Origin: Cohnella nanjingensis
GTDB lineage: Bacteria > Bacillota > Bacilli > Paenibacillales > Paenibacillaceae
Direction: 5' to 3'
DNA: 64,000 nt
Assembly (NCBI RefSeq): GCF_014212125.1
Contig: NZ_JACJVP010000019.1
Coordinates: 20,922-84,921 of the forward strand
The stretch's first letter is position 1; each line of letters begins with the position of its first letter. This document shows, one piece after another, positions 34,159 to 43,718 of this stretch. A model generated the notes under the pieces. The model had not been told where the DNA came from. It was given only the letters and a program-made list of their open reading frames with translations, and made no database searches. A program made the translations under genes and the position numbers.

Positions 34159-35457
34159 ATGTATACGCTTTTGATTGTCGATGATGAACCGATTATCGCC
34201 GACGGATTATATGAAGAATTCAAAGAGTGCGGCGAATGGGAAATGGATGTGCATCGCGTCTACTCCGGGAAAGGAGCGCTCGAACTATTGGGCCGGATGA
34301 AAGTCGATATAATCATATCGGACATTCGTATGCCCGGTCTGGATGGAATCGGATTGCTTCATCATGTTAAAAGCAGTTGGCCCTCCTGCCGTGTGATCTT
34401 TCTGACCGGTTATAAGGAGTTTGACTATGCGCACCGCGCCATGGAGCACGGCGCAGTCCGATATATTCTGAAAACGGAAGGGTATGGCAAGGTCATGGAG
34501 GCCGTTGGGCAGACCATAGCGGAGATTGAGCGGTCGCTTCGCGCCGAAGCGCTGATCGCCGAGGCGGAAGAAAGGCTTCAGGCGTGGAACGAGATGATGT
34601 TGCAGGACATGCTGGCAGCCGCGCTGTGCGGAGAGATGGAGGCCGGTCCCGATATTGCCGAAGAGTTGATGCGGCTCGGCATGCCTCTCCATCCCTTTAA
34701 GCCGATCTGGATGGCCGTCTGCCGCTTTGACGCGCCATTCCCGCCAGTTCCGTCCGGATATAGGGCCAGGAAGGCAGCGGTCGAGACGATCCGTCTGATT
34801 GCCGAGCGGTATTTTTCGCCGCTTGTGGAGAGCGTCATGACCGCTTCCGGATCACATCTAATGGCATGGCTCCTGCAGGCGAAAAACACAAGCAACGGGT
34901 CTGAAGTCTCCGACCATCGAGAGGAGCAAATCGGACTGTTCATCCGCGAAACGCTCGAAACGATCCAAAGGGCCGCAAAGGAAACGATCGGACGGACGGT
35001 TTCGTTTGCGGTCAGCACGGAGACGATCGAATGGGAGCGAATTGCGGAAGCGAATCAATCGCTCGCTCTCCTGCTTGATTACCGATTGGGCGCAGGGACG
35101 GAGATGCTGCGTACCGATAAGCAGGAGGCTCGGTCCCAGGATATCGTCACCAAAGTCAAAGTCTATATCGACGCGCATCTTCACGAGGATATTTCCCTTG
35201 TGAGGCTTGCGGATCTGGTTCATTTCAATCCGACCTATCTGTCCCGCTTCTTTAAACAACAAACCGGTCTTAACCTTTCCGAATTCATCCAGACGGTCCG
35301 GTTAGACCGGGCCAAGCAGCTGCTGGCCGATTCCGAGAACCGCATCAACGACATTGCAGCAACGCTCGGGTACGGTTCCGCTTCGAACTTTGCTCGTTCC
35401 TTCAAGAAGCTGACGGGTCTTGCCCCCCAAGAATACAGGGATGCATTTTGCAGGTAA
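34159..35457 (+). CDS. YesN-type response regulator with AraC output
   Basis: A 432-residue regulator: receiver (LLIVDDEP, Asp55 in SDIRMPG, Lys in LKTEG), a central variable domain (about 135-320) and two AraC helix-turn-helix motifs at the C-terminus (DISLVRLADLVHFNPTYLSRFFKQQTG and INDIAATLGYGSASNFARSFKKLTG). It follows the kinase after GGGGG and ends 105 bp before the binding-protein gene. Expected to activate the promoter just downstream. Confidence 0.95.
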   Translation: MYTLLIVDDEPIIADGLYEEFKECGEWEMDVHRVYSGKGALELLGRMKVDIIISDIRMPGLDGIGLLHHVKSSWPSCRVIFLTGYKEFDYAHRAMEHGAVRYILKTEGYGKVMEAVGQTIAEIERSLRAEALIAEAEERLQAWNEMMLQDMLAAALCGEMEAGPDIAEELMRLGMPLHPFKPIWMAVCRFDAPFPPVPSGYRARKAAVETIRLIAERYFSPLVESVMTASGSHLMAWLLQAKNTSNGSEVSDHREEQIGLFIRETLETIQRAAKETIGRTVSFAVSTETIEWERIAEANQSLALLLDYRLGAGTEMLRTDKQEARSQDIVTKVKVYIDAHLHEDISLVRLADLVHFNPTYLSRFFKQQTGLNLSEFIQTVRLDRAKQLLADSENRINDIAATLGYGSASNFARSFKKLTGLAPQEYRDAFCR

Positions 35458-35459
35458 AC

Positions 35460-35520
35460 AAATGAATGGGCCGTAAAGAAATGATGATATGAAAACGCTT
35501 CAATCCTTTCTATAATGTAA
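35460..35520 (+). promoter_or_regulatory. probable promoter/activator region of the importer operon
   Basis: A perfect -10 (TATAAT, 35511-35516) without a good -35 is the usual form of an activator-dependent promoter. The bases upstream (ATGAATGGGCCGTAAAGAAATGATGATATGAAAAC region) are the best-kept part of the decayed copy at 32217-32270, which suggests that they hold the regulator's binding sites. Confidence 0.6.
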
Positions 35521-35561
35521 GCACAGTGGCCACTGTAAATCATGATTAAAGGGGAACGTGC

Positions 35562-37286
35562 ATGGAAAAGAAAGCTTCATACCCCAAAATCCTCGCGACT
35601 GCCGTCCTAACGGCTGCCATTCTGGTTCTTGCTGCCTGCAGCGGTAACCATACAACGAACAATGAAAGCGATCGTTCATCGCAAGCAAGCCAAACATCGA
35701 ACGACAACACGGGGGAAGCTGCCGTCTCCAAGGCGGAGGACGCGAAAGGGAAATACGATTCTCCGATTACCGTTACATCGGTTATGGGCTTAAGCGATCA
35801 GGTGCAGAAATCCGTCGCCATCAAGCCGGATGTTGTGAACGACAACATATGGACCCGCGGCTATGAGAAGGAATTGGGCATCAAGATTAAATACCTTTGG
35901 ACGGTACCAGGGGCGCAGATGGAACAAAAAATGAACGTGGCCATTTCTTCAAACGATTTGCCGGACATCATCCCTGCCAATCCCCGTCAATTTAAGATGC
36001 TGGTTGATACCGGTGTCGCTATGGATATCACGCAGCTGTTTGATCAGTACGCCTCCGATTTCACAAAGAAAATGATGGAAGCCGACAAGAACATCGGTTT
36101 GAATCAGGCGACTGTGGAAGGCAAACTCATGGGTATCCCGCAACTGAATGGGGCCATTGATGCGGCATCGATGATTTGGATTCGGGCGGATTGGCTGAAA
36201 AATCTCGGTCTGGAGCCTCCAAAGACGATAGACGACGTCATGAAAATCGCGGAGGCTTTCACTAAAAACGATCCGGACCGGAACGGAGCTAACGATACCT
36301 ACGGACTTGGGCTCGTGAAGGACCTGATGGGCGGTTTTGCCGTGCTTGACGGTTTCTTCGAAGGCTATCACGGTTACGTGAACGGGTGGATCGATGACGG
36401 ATCGGGCAATCTTGTCTTTGGGGGAATACAGCCGCCAATCAAGAGCGCGCTCGCCAAGCTGGCGGAAATGTACAAGAACGGATATATCGACAAGGAATTT
36501 TCCGTCAAAGACACCGCGAAGGTCGCCGAGTCGGTAACGGCCGGCAAGGTCGGCATGCTTTACGGCCAGCATTGGAACCCGTTCTACCCTCTGCAGGATG
36601 CGAAGAACAAGGACCCGAAAGCGGATTGGCAGGCGTTCCCGATTGTCTCCGTAGACAGCGTACCGGCCAAGCCGATGATTAACGGCTCTGCAGCCACGTT
36701 CTACGTAGTCAACAAGAAAATGAAAAACCCGGAAGCAGCGGTCAAGCTTTACAACTATTTCTATGCCAAAGACCCGGCGATCAGCCCGGATTTCGATCCC
36801 GCTTATCACGGCAAGAACGGCGAGCAAGAAAAAATACCGGATCAAAACTATCAATTGGCCACGATGACGTCGTTCTACCCGCAGCAGAACCTATTCATCC
36901 ATCAGAGCGTGAACAAATATTTCAATGAAAAGGATCAATCGGTTTTGGAGAATTACTGGGTCAAGGATAACGTGGAACAGATCGAGAATTACAAAGCCGG
37001 CGATAATAAGCTCTGGAGCGGCTATGCTTGGGCAGGTCCCGACAACAGCGCGTTCAACGTGATCGAATCCTACGACAAGAATGATCTGTTCCTGCAAAAC
37101 GGCTACATCAAAGCCGATACGGAGTCGACGACGCAAAAGGGAGCGACGCTTAACCAGATGCGCAGCGAGACGTTCACGAAAATCATTATGGGAGCGGCGC
37201 CCGTCGACGAGTTCGACGCTTACGTGACGAAATGGCGGAAGCTCGGCGGGGACGACATTACCAAAGAGGTCAACGCAGCCAAGTAA
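35562..37286 (+). CDS. LplA-type substrate-binding lipoprotein
   Basis: A 574-residue extracellular solute-binding protein with signal peptide and lipobox LAAC (Cys at about 26), a low-complexity Ser/Thr linker, then a mature domain longer than MalE-type proteins, as in the LplA/YtcQ group (GYEKELGIKIKYLWTVPGAQMEQKMNVAISSNDLPDI, and a late TLNQMRSETFTKIIMG). Start follows AAGGGGAA. It feeds the LplB/YtcP-type permeases downstream; the ligand is probably an oligosaccharide processed by the WbsX/GH99-like protein at the operon's end. Confidence 0.93.
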   Translation: MEKKASYPKILATAVLTAAILVLAACSGNHTTNNESDRSSQASQTSNDNTGEAAVSKAEDAKGKYDSPITVTSVMGLSDQVQKSVAIKPDVVNDNIWTRGYEKELGIKIKYLWTVPGAQMEQKMNVAISSNDLPDIIPANPRQFKMLVDTGVAMDITQLFDQYASDFTKKMMEADKNIGLNQATVEGKLMGIPQLNGAIDAASMIWIRADWLKNLGLEPPKTIDDVMKIAEAFTKNDPDRNGANDTYGLGLVKDLMGGFAVLDGFFEGYHGYVNGWIDDGSGNLVFGGIQPPIKSALAKLAEMYKNGYIDKEFSVKDTAKVAESVTAGKVGMLYGQHWNPFYPLQDAKNKDPKADWQAFPIVSVDSVPAKPMINGSAATFYVVNKKMKNPEAAVKLYNYFYAKDPAISPDFDPAYHGKNGEQEKIPDQNYQLATMTSFYPQQNLFIHQSVNKYFNEKDQSVLENYWVKDNVEQIENYKAGDNKLWSGYAWAGPDNSAFNVIESYDKNDLFLQNGYIKADTESTTQKGATLNQMRSETFTKIIMGAAPVDEFDAYVTKWRKLGGDDITKEVNAAK

Positions 37287-37368
37287 GGGAACGGCGACGA
37301 AGCCGGTTGGATGGATGAATGAATTTTCCTTTCAACCGGCTATAGATAGAACAAGGAGTGTAAAGGGA

Positions 37369-38319
37369 ATGGCGAGTAGACAAACCGCGGCTCAAACCGG
37401 CGGCTATACCAAGCGTGCGCGTGCCGCAGCGAAATTCAGGCATCAGTTTCCGATGCATCTCATGCTGCTCCCCTGTATTCTGCTGGTCGCGGTCTTCAGC
37501 TATTATCCGATGGCCGGCATCCTGATCGCATTTCAGAACTACAATCCGACGAAAGGGTTCTTTAACTCGAAGTTCGTCGGCTTCGATAACTTTAACTATG
37601 TTTATGCCATGCCGGAGACGATGCAGGTGCTCTGGAATACGATCTTTATAGCGCTGCTTAAGATCGTTTTCGGGCTGCTCGTGCCCGTCCTATTCGCGAT
37701 ATTGCTTGATATGGTTCGCCGCAGCTTCGTGAAGCGATCCATTCAGACGCTGATTTATATTCCGCACTTTTTGTCCTGGGTCATCCTGTCGGGCATCCTG
37801 ATCGATATTTTGTCGCCAACCGACGGCATCATCAATTTCATCCTGAAAGGGATCGGAATCGAACCGATTTTTTTTCTGGCAAACGAGAAAATATTCCCTT
37901 ATCTCCTGGTCGCTACCGATGTTTGGAAGGAGTTCGGCTACGGGACGATTATTTATTTGGCGGCGATCACCTCCATCAACACCTTGCTCTACGAGGCTGC
38001 CGTCATGGACGGCGCCAGCCGTTTCCGCCAGGTGCTGCATGTAACCATTCCGGGCATCATGCCCATCGTTGTGCTAATGGCGACACTCAGTCTCGGCAAT
38101 GTGCTGAACGCAGGCTTCGAGCAAGTGTTCAACTTGTACAGCCCCGTCGTATACAAGACCGGCGATATCCTGGATACGTTCGTTTATCGGATCGGATTGC
38201 AGAACAGCCAATATGGCGTCGCTACCGCGGTCGGGCTGTTCAAATCGGTCGTCTCGTTCGTGTTCATCGTCACGGGTTACAAGCTTGCCTCCAAATTTGC
38301 AGGCTATCGCATTTTCTGA
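37369..38319 (+). CDS. LplB-type sugar ABC permease
   Basis: A 316-residue permease. The ATG at 37369 is preferred to 37315 because AAGGAGTG and AAAGGGA precede it and the product then starts with a normal basic leader. It contains FPMHLMLLPCILLVAVFSYYPMAGILIAFQNY, typical of LplB, and an EAA loop (NTLLYEAAVMDGASRFRQVLHVTIPGI). It begins 82 bp after the binding-protein gene. Confidence 0.93.
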   Translation: MASRQTAAQTGGYTKRARAAAKFRHQFPMHLMLLPCILLVAVFSYYPMAGILIAFQNYNPTKGFFNSKFVGFDNFNYVYAMPETMQVLWNTIFIALLKIVFGLLVPVLFAILLDMVRRSFVKRSIQTLIYIPHFLSWVILSGILIDILSPTDGIINFILKGIGIEPIFFLANEKIFPYLLVATDVWKEFGYGTIIYLAAITSINTLLYEAAVMDGASRFRQVLHVTIPGIMPIVVLMATLSLGNVLNAGFEQVFNLYSPVVYKTGDILDTFVYRIGLQNSQYGVATAVGLFKSVVSFVFIVTGYKLASKFAGYRIF

Positions 38320-38335
38320 CAAAGGGGCGGGTATC

Positions 38336-39226
38336 ATGCATCACCGAACGTTTGGCGGCAAAGTATTCGAAGGCGTAAATCACCTATTCCTTGCCGCCTG
38401 TGCGCTGCTATGTATTTTCCCGATTATCCACGTGTTGGCCGTGTCCTTCAGCGGCAGTACTGCGGCGGCTGCCGGACAGGTGACGCTCTGGCCGGTCGAA
38501 TTCAACCTAAGCTCATATAAATATGCGCTTAACAATCCGCAGTTTCTCACCTCCTTCCTGATGTCGTTGGAGCGTGTCGCGCTCGGCTTGTCCGTCAATA
38601 TGCTGTTAACCATTTTTGCGGCCTATCCTTTGTCCAAGGAACGCAGCGATCTGTATGGGCGGAATGCGTATTCGTGGTACCTGTTTATCACAATTATTTT
38701 CAGCGGCGGACTTATTCCCTGGTACATGACGGTGAAGCAGCTCGGCCTGATGGACTCCGTGTGGGCGCTGATTCTGCCGGGTGCGGTCCCCGTATTCAAC
38801 GTCATCATTCTGCTTAACTTTTTCCGCCAGCTCCCGAAGGAGATCGGCGAATCGGCCTTCATCGACGGCGCGGGTCATTGGACCATTCTAAGCCGAATTT
38901 ATTTGCCGCTCTCCAAGCCGGCTCTCGCGACATTAGTGCTCTTTACCTGCGTAGGGCACTGGAACGCTTGGTTCGACGGGCTGATCTTGATGAGCTCGCC
39001 GCATCACTATCCGCTGCAAACCTATCTGCAGACGATCATGATCAATCGCGATATGTCCCTGTTTACGACCGCCTCGCAGGAAGAACTCAAGATGCTGTCG
39101 GAAGTGTCCGACCGCACCTTGAAGTCGGCCCAGATTTTTATTGCTGCCGCCCCGATTCTGGCCGTGTATCCGTTCCTTCAGAAGTATTTTATGAAAGGAA
39201 TTGTAGTAGGCAGCGTGAAGGGTTGA
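38336..39226 (+). CDS. YtcP/LplC-type sugar ABC permease
   Basis: A 296-residue partner permease. The ATG at 38336 after GGGGCGGG is the start; the frame's earlier codons overlap the previous gene. Motifs: LLCIFPIIHVLAVSFSGSTAA, FSGGLIPWYMTVKQLGL, the EAA loop LPKEIGESAFIDGAGHWTILSRIYLPLSKPALATL, and the C-terminal PFLQKYFMKGIVVGSVKG, all characteristic of this subgroup. Confidence 0.95.
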   Translation: MHHRTFGGKVFEGVNHLFLAACALLCIFPIIHVLAVSFSGSTAAAAGQVTLWPVEFNLSSYKYALNNPQFLTSFLMSLERVALGLSVNMLLTIFAAYPLSKERSDLYGRNAYSWYLFITIIFSGGLIPWYMTVKQLGLMDSVWALILPGAVPVFNVIILLNFFRQLPKEIGESAFIDGAGHWTILSRIYLPLSKPALATLVLFTCVGHWNAWFDGLILMSSPHHYPLQTYLQTIMINRDMSLFTTASQEELKMLSEVSDRTLKSAQIFIAAAPILAVYPFLQKYFMKGIVVGSVKG

Positions 39227-39278
39227 CGTTAGTTTGGCAATCCTAGCTTCTCGTATATTGATGTAAGGAGGGCTTCGC

Positions 39279-40400
39279 ATGATGAATAGGAATAACTATG
39301 ATGTAGCCGCTTATGTCTGGCCGGCTTATACGGGTGACGAACCCCGAACGAGGATGTTCTGGCCGGAAGGAATCGGGGAGTGGCAGTCCGTCAAAAATGC
39401 CGCGAGAAAATTTCCGGAACACGATTGGCCGAGGAAACCGCTATGGGGGTATGTCAATGAAGCGGATCCTTATGTGATGGAAATGCAAATTAATGCCGCG
39501 GCAGACCACGGCGTCAATGTGTTTATCTATGACTGGTATTGGTATGACAAACGGCCTTTCTTGGAGCAATGTTTGAATAACGGATACTTGAAAGCACGGA
39601 ACAATGACAGGGTTAAATTTTACTTGATGTGGGCCAATCACGACGTCAATCATACGTGGGATATCCGGCTATCTCATCTGCAGGATACGGTCATTTGGGA
39701 GGCGTCGGTGGATCGGCCCGAGTTCGAACGAATCGCCGATCGGTTGATCGCCGAATACTTCAAACACCCTTCCTACTACACCATCGACGGCAAGCCTGTA
39801 TTTATGATTTACGATCTGGCCAATTTGATGAAGGGCTTGGGAGGAGCGGACGCAACCAAAGACGCGTTCGACTGGTTCCGCAACCGGGCGGTAGAGGAAG
39901 GGCTTCCGGGACTTCATCTTCAATTGACTCTGTGGAGCGAGATGAGCTTCAATCTTAGCGGCGTCGATGGCGGCAAAGAGGCTACGACAAGCGAAGTAGT
40001 CACGCTGCTGGGATTTGACAGCTTGTCCCACTATCAGTTTGTGCATTTTGCCGATATCGACAGAGACTATGAGGATATTATGAAGGATGTCGTTAAGGAA
40101 TGGCAGCGAATTGACCAAACCTATGACATTCCTTATTTCCCGCATATCTCAATCGGATGGGACAACAATCCGAGATTTCAGGAATTCCGCCCCGGTATTG
40201 TAAGGCAGAACACGCCGGACCATGTGCAAAAGGCGCTTCAGTTGGCCAAGCAATATGCCGACGAGCATCCGGGACAACAGCCGTTAATCACCATTAACAG
40301 CTGGAACGAATGGACGGAAACCAGTTATCTTCAGCCGGATGACCGATATGGATACGGCTATCTGGAGGCCGTGAAGATAACCTTTAAAAAGGAGGTTTAA
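39279..40400 (+). CDS. WbsX/GH99-like domain protein, second copy
   Basis: A 373-residue paralogue of the protein at 17804-18961, with the same order of motifs: VAAYVWPAYTGDEP, WQSVKNA, IYDWYWYDKRPFLEQCL, FYLMWANHDVN and NSWNEWTETSYLQPDDRYGYGYLEAVK. It lacks the WTEWE run, having GEWQSVKNA instead, so its specificity may differ. No signal peptide. Last gene of the YesMN-importer cassette and presumably the intracellular enzyme for the imported glycan. Confidence 0.82.
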   Translation: MMNRNNYDVAAYVWPAYTGDEPRTRMFWPEGIGEWQSVKNAARKFPEHDWPRKPLWGYVNEADPYVMEMQINAAADHGVNVFIYDWYWYDKRPFLEQCLNNGYLKARNNDRVKFYLMWANHDVNHTWDIRLSHLQDTVIWEASVDRPEFERIADRLIAEYFKHPSYYTIDGKPVFMIYDLANLMKGLGGADATKDAFDWFRNRAVEEGLPGLHLQLTLWSEMSFNLSGVDGGKEATTSEVVTLLGFDSLSHYQFVHFADIDRDYEDIMKDVVKEWQRIDQTYDIPYFPHISIGWDNNPRFQEFRPGIVRQNTPDHVQKALQLAKQYADEHPGQQPLITINSWNEWTETSYLQPDDRYGYGYLEAVKITFKKEV

Positions 40401-40426
40401 CACCTGACGGCAATTGAATATCGCGA

Positions 40427-40468
40427 GAAAACAGCCCAACGATTTTAATATCTTTGGTCTGTTTTTTT
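40427..40468 (+). terminator. probable intrinsic terminator
   Basis: AAACAGCCCAA pairs imperfectly with TTGGTCTGTTT, followed by TTTT. Confidence 0.65.
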
Positions 40469-40589
40469 GAGCAATAAATCACGAATTGAGCAGTCCTTTT
40501 GTTCAGCATTTTTCTAAATCAGCAGTAGGACAATGGCGCTCTTCGAGCGATACTGAGGGAGAAAGGAGGAGGTCGGAAGATTTGATCAT

Positions 40590-40762
40590 GCAGGGTCTTT
40601 TTATTTTACGAGGGGCTCCCTCCCTCTACCAAAATGTTGAAACCGGGCGTTCGCCGCCGTCGTCTACCTTATGGTGGACGGCAAAAGGCGGGGTATTGCC
40701 CGGGGCCAGCGAAGCGGCAAGAGCGCCTGCCGGCCAATCCTGTCCTATTCATCGGTAGACAG
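40590..40762 (+). other. GC-rich structured leader without a convincing gene
   Basis: The 380-bp gap before the membrane protein gene holds several strong hairpins: CCGTCGTCTACC-TTAT-GGTGGACGG (about 40660-40682) and GGCC...GGCA/TGCC...GGCC (about 40709-40740). A short frame of 90 codons crosses it but has protein-unlike composition. It could be a structured 5' leader or cis-regulatory RNA; I cannot match it to a known riboswitch. Confidence 0.35.
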
Positions 40763-40779
40763 AAAGGAGCCTCAGGCGT

Positions 40780-41928
40780 ATGCTGCTGTTTTTTACTCCG
40801 TTTCTTCTCCTGGCGTTCGCCGCCTTCAGTAGGACGGTGATCGCATTCGCGCGAAAAGAGGGGAAAAGAGAACAAACGGCTTCCCGGATCTTCGATGGCA
40901 TTCTTCTCTCGATCGCCTCGCTACTGCTGATTGTCGGCTTCGTCTTCGACCTGCATGGGGTGCCGGGCGGTGCACAGTTGAAAGTGTACTCGGACACCGG
41001 AGAGCCGATAGACGCATACGCTTCCTTGTCCCCCAAGCATAGCGCTGCAGTTTACATAGACTGGTTACTCGGCTTCTTTTCCTATTGGGCGCTGAGAATC
41101 TATCATCGGCGGCTGTCTCCGATCGTCTATACTTGCTGCAACGCATTTTTGGCGCTCTGCGTTTCACTGACCGCCGTCTATTTCTATCATACCGGCTTCA
41201 CCATCTACGGTTTTAACGAGATCTTCTCCGTGCTGCTTATTCAAACCGGGAGTTTGACGTCCTGCCTGCTGTACTTGGCGCAGCTCAAGCGTTCGTTCGA
41301 TGTATGGATGGCGTTCCAAAGGGAAGACGAGGTGGAGATAATGCCGTCCTGGCAGCGGCCGCTGTATCGCTTCATGCTGCGTCGCTGGACGTTTCCGGCG
41401 CTCTGGTTCGCACTGCTGTTCCCCGCTCAGCTTGCCGTCCAATTGCTTCTGGTCTTGTTCGGGCAGCGGCCGGACGGCGTCGTGCGGGCGTTTCTGGATA
41501 CGAGCGGCTTCCACTTGTCGAGGCTGCCGGCGCCGCCGCCGGAATTGGTTGCGGGAGACGGCCATTATTTGTGCACCGTCGCCGCCCGGGGGCACCGCCT
41601 CCTGGTCAAACCGCTTCGGGCGGGAATCCGACACGGCGCGGCCATTCCGGTAAACCGACAGCTGATGATCGCCAACGCGTTCGAAAACGTGCTGGAACAG
41701 TACATGCCCGCCAGCCACCGGACGATTCGCCGCCTGTACGACAAGTACGGCTATCCGGTCAGCCGGCACATCCGCACGAAGGTGGCCGCAGATGCGATCT
41801 ATGTGGCGATGAAGCCGCTGGAATGGCTATTCCTGCTCGTTCTGTATACGGTCGACGTCAGGCCAGAGAACCGGATTCATGTTCAGTACAGCGGATTCGG
41901 GAAAAAAGAACGGTCGACCGGACATTGA
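40780..41928 (+). CDS. multi-pass membrane protein, DUF6688-like
   Basis: A 382-residue protein with about five hydrophobic segments in the first 220 residues (LLFFTPFLLLAFAAF, IASLLLIVGFVFDL, VYTCCNAFLALCVSLTAVYF, FPALWFALLFPAQLAVQLLLVLFG), then a cytoplasmic C-terminal half with GHYLCTVAARGHRLLVKPLRAG, NRQLMIANAFENVLEQ and KPLEWLFLLVLYTVDVRPENRI. I recall this pattern as DUF6688, with no known function. It stands alone between two terminators; ATG after AAAGGAG. Confidence 0.75.
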   Translation: MLLFFTPFLLLAFAAFSRTVIAFARKEGKREQTASRIFDGILLSIASLLLIVGFVFDLHGVPGGAQLKVYSDTGEPIDAYASLSPKHSAAVYIDWLLGFFSYWALRIYHRRLSPIVYTCCNAFLALCVSLTAVYFYHTGFTIYGFNEIFSVLLIQTGSLTSCLLYLAQLKRSFDVWMAFQREDEVEIMPSWQRPLYRFMLRRWTFPALWFALLFPAQLAVQLLLVLFGQRPDGVVRAFLDTSGFHLSRLPAPPPELVAGDGHYLCTVAARGHRLLVKPLRAGIRHGAAIPVNRQLMIANAFENVLEQYMPASHRTIRRLYDKYGYPVSRHIRTKVAADAIYVAMKPLEWLFLLVLYTVDVRPENRIHVQYSGFGKKERSTGH

Positions 41929-42037
41929 ATGTACAGGGAATAGCGGAACGCAGCGGCGCCGTTCGCGGACAGCAGGCGTTTTGAAGTGGTGAGTTAAACG
42001 ACGTTACAGAATAAAGTTTTGAAGCCGGAGCATTTGG

Positions 42038-42075
42038 ACGAGCCTGAAAATCTAATTTTCAGGCTCGTTCTTTGT
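42038..42075 (+). terminator. strong intrinsic terminator
   Basis: ACGAGCCTGAAAAT pairs perfectly with ATTTTCAGGCTCGT around CTA, followed by TCTTTG. It could work in both directions. Confidence 0.88.
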
Positions 42076-42145
42076 TTATTGATGTACGTGAGTTTATTTC
42101 CATAAATGGATTCAAAAACATTTTCCAAATATAAAATAATTTTCT

Positions 42146-42175
42146 TGATGTGAAATGAGAGCTCATGCTACAATG
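42146..42175 (+). promoter_or_regulatory. promoter of the MlrC-aminotransferase operon with a dyad in the spacer
   Basis: TTGATG (42146-42151) and TACAAT (42170-42175) are spaced by 18 bases. The spacer contains ATGAG-AG-CTCAT, a short dyad that could bind a regulator. Confidence 0.6.
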
Positions 42176-42233
42176 ACTTCCATAATTTAATAAATGTATC
42201 ATTCATTAGGTGTGAAAGCGGGTGAGCTTTTGC

Positions 42234-43718
42234 ATGGCAGAACCGTTACGCATTGGGGTAGTGGGTGTTTACCATGAAACGAACACGTTTGCACCCGGGT
42301 TAACGCACTTGAGTGACTTTAGTCATTGTTCCACGCTGGGAGAATCCCCCTTTATGGAGCTGTTTCGGCATACCCGGACTACGATGGGAGGAGTGATCGA
42401 TGCGTCGCTGCAAGACTCCATTACGCTTGTGCCCGGATTGTATGTTTCGGCGACGCCTGGCGGAATCGTGTCCGATGAGACTGCGAGGCAGATTTTGCAA
42501 CAGCTGACACATTCGATTCAACCAGGTCTTGATGGGTGGGTCGTTATTCTTCATGGCGCGATGGTGTCAGAGAGTTGTCAGGATATGGAGGAAGCGATAC
42601 TGGAGGCCATCAGAAGTCGCATCGGTATAGATATTCCCATTTCCGTCACTGTGGACCTGCATGCCAATCTGGGACCAAACATGTCCCAGTTATGCAACTT
42701 GCTCGTCGGGTACGATACTTACCCTCATATCGATGCCTATGAACGTGGGATGGAAGCTTTGCAGCTGCTGGTTCGCCAAATTCGTGGAGAGATTCAGCCT
42801 GTGATCGCATTGGCCAGACCGAATATGCTCGTGGTTCCTCAAAAAATGATCACGACGCAAGGTGTCATGAAGCAGATCATGGAGAAGGCGTTTGCAATGG
42901 AGCGTGACCCCGACGTACTGAATGTAACCGTTTGCGGCGGATTTCCGTACAGTGACGTCCCTTTTGCGGGAATGTGCTTTGCGGTGACGACCAACGGGCG
43001 GGAAGCCTTGGCACAGTGCTATGCGGATGAGCTGGCTCAGCTTGCATGGTCTCTTCGCGATCAGTTTCGAGTTGAAGCTATTGGCGTGAAGGCTGCATTG
43101 CGATCCGTCCAGGAGGCCCATGAGGGACCCGTCATTCTGGTGGAAGGGTCCGATAATGTAGGCGGCGGTTCTCCTGCCGATGGAACGCATCTCCTACAAG
43201 AGCTTCTGAGGCTCCCTCAACGTAGCCTGATCGTTATTCGCGATCCAGACGCGGTTACGATTGCATGCCGGCAAGGTGTAGGCGAAGTCTTCTCTTATCC
43301 GGTTGGAGGCAAAAGCGACAGCCTGCATGGCATGCCGGTTCCTGTCGAGGGGAAGGTCCGGCTGCTTTTCGATGGCATGTATACGCATCGAGGGCCTTAC
43401 ATGAAGGGCGCTATTGCTTATATGGGAACAACCGCCGTTATTGAAGCAGGTCCTGTTACCCTTGTTCTCACCTCCGAGCGGGTGCCTCCCTGGGATATCG
43501 GGCATGTAGAATCATTAGGGCTGCATCCATCTTCTTTCCACATCATTGTAGTGAAATCGGCCGTAGCCTGGATCAGCGCCTTTGGACCCTATGCCAAGAA
43601 GATGATCGAGGTGGACACTCCCGGCTGCTGCACCGTCTCGTTGCAGAGTCTCCTCTACCGTCATGTACCTCCATCTGTATTTCCATGGAATTCAGTTGCA
43701 AAGGAGCATGCAGAATGA
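42234..43718 (+). CDS. M81 family metallohydrolase (MlrC-like)
   Basis: A 494-residue cytoplasmic enzyme related to MlrC of microcystin degradation, a zinc hydrolase of amide or peptide bonds. Visible: RIGVVGVYHETNTFAPGLT (metal-binding H-E pair), DGWVVILHGAMVSE, VDLHANLG, YDTYPHIDAYERG, and EGSDNVGGGSPADGT. The ATG at 42234, eight bases after GGTGA, is preferred to the GTG at 42222. First gene of an operon with an aminotransferase (4-bp overlap), lactonase and RidA, so its natural substrate is probably a small amide or cyclic amide in that pathway rather than microcystin. Confidence 0.88.
   Translation: MAEPLRIGVVGVYHETNTFAPGLTHLSDFSHCSTLGESPFMELFRHTRTTMGGVIDASLQDSITLVPGLYVSATPGGIVSDETARQILQQLTHSIQPGLDGWVVILHGAMVSESCQDMEEAILEAIRSRIGIDIPISVTVDLHANLGPNMSQLCNLLVGYDTYPHIDAYERGMEALQLLVRQIRGEIQPVIALARPNMLVVPQKMITTQGVMKQIMEKAFAMERDPDVLNVTVCGGFPYSDVPFAGMCFAVTTNGREALAQCYADELAQLAWSLRDQFRVEAIGVKAALRSVQEAHEGPVILVEGSDNVGGGSPADGTHLLQELLRLPQRSLIVIRDPDAVTIACRQGVGEVFSYPVGGKSDSLHGMPVPVEGKVRLLFDGMYTHRGPYMKGAIAYMGTTAVIEAGPVTLVLTSERVPPWDIGHVESLGLHPSSFHIIVVKSAVAWISAFGPYAKKMIEVDTPGCCTVSLQSLLYRHVPPSVFPWNSVAKEHAE

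Noticed and set aside
40486..40758. A 90-codon open frame upstream of the DUF6688-type gene.
   Set aside because: Low-complexity, GC-driven composition, no good ribosome site, and it overlaps strong hairpins.
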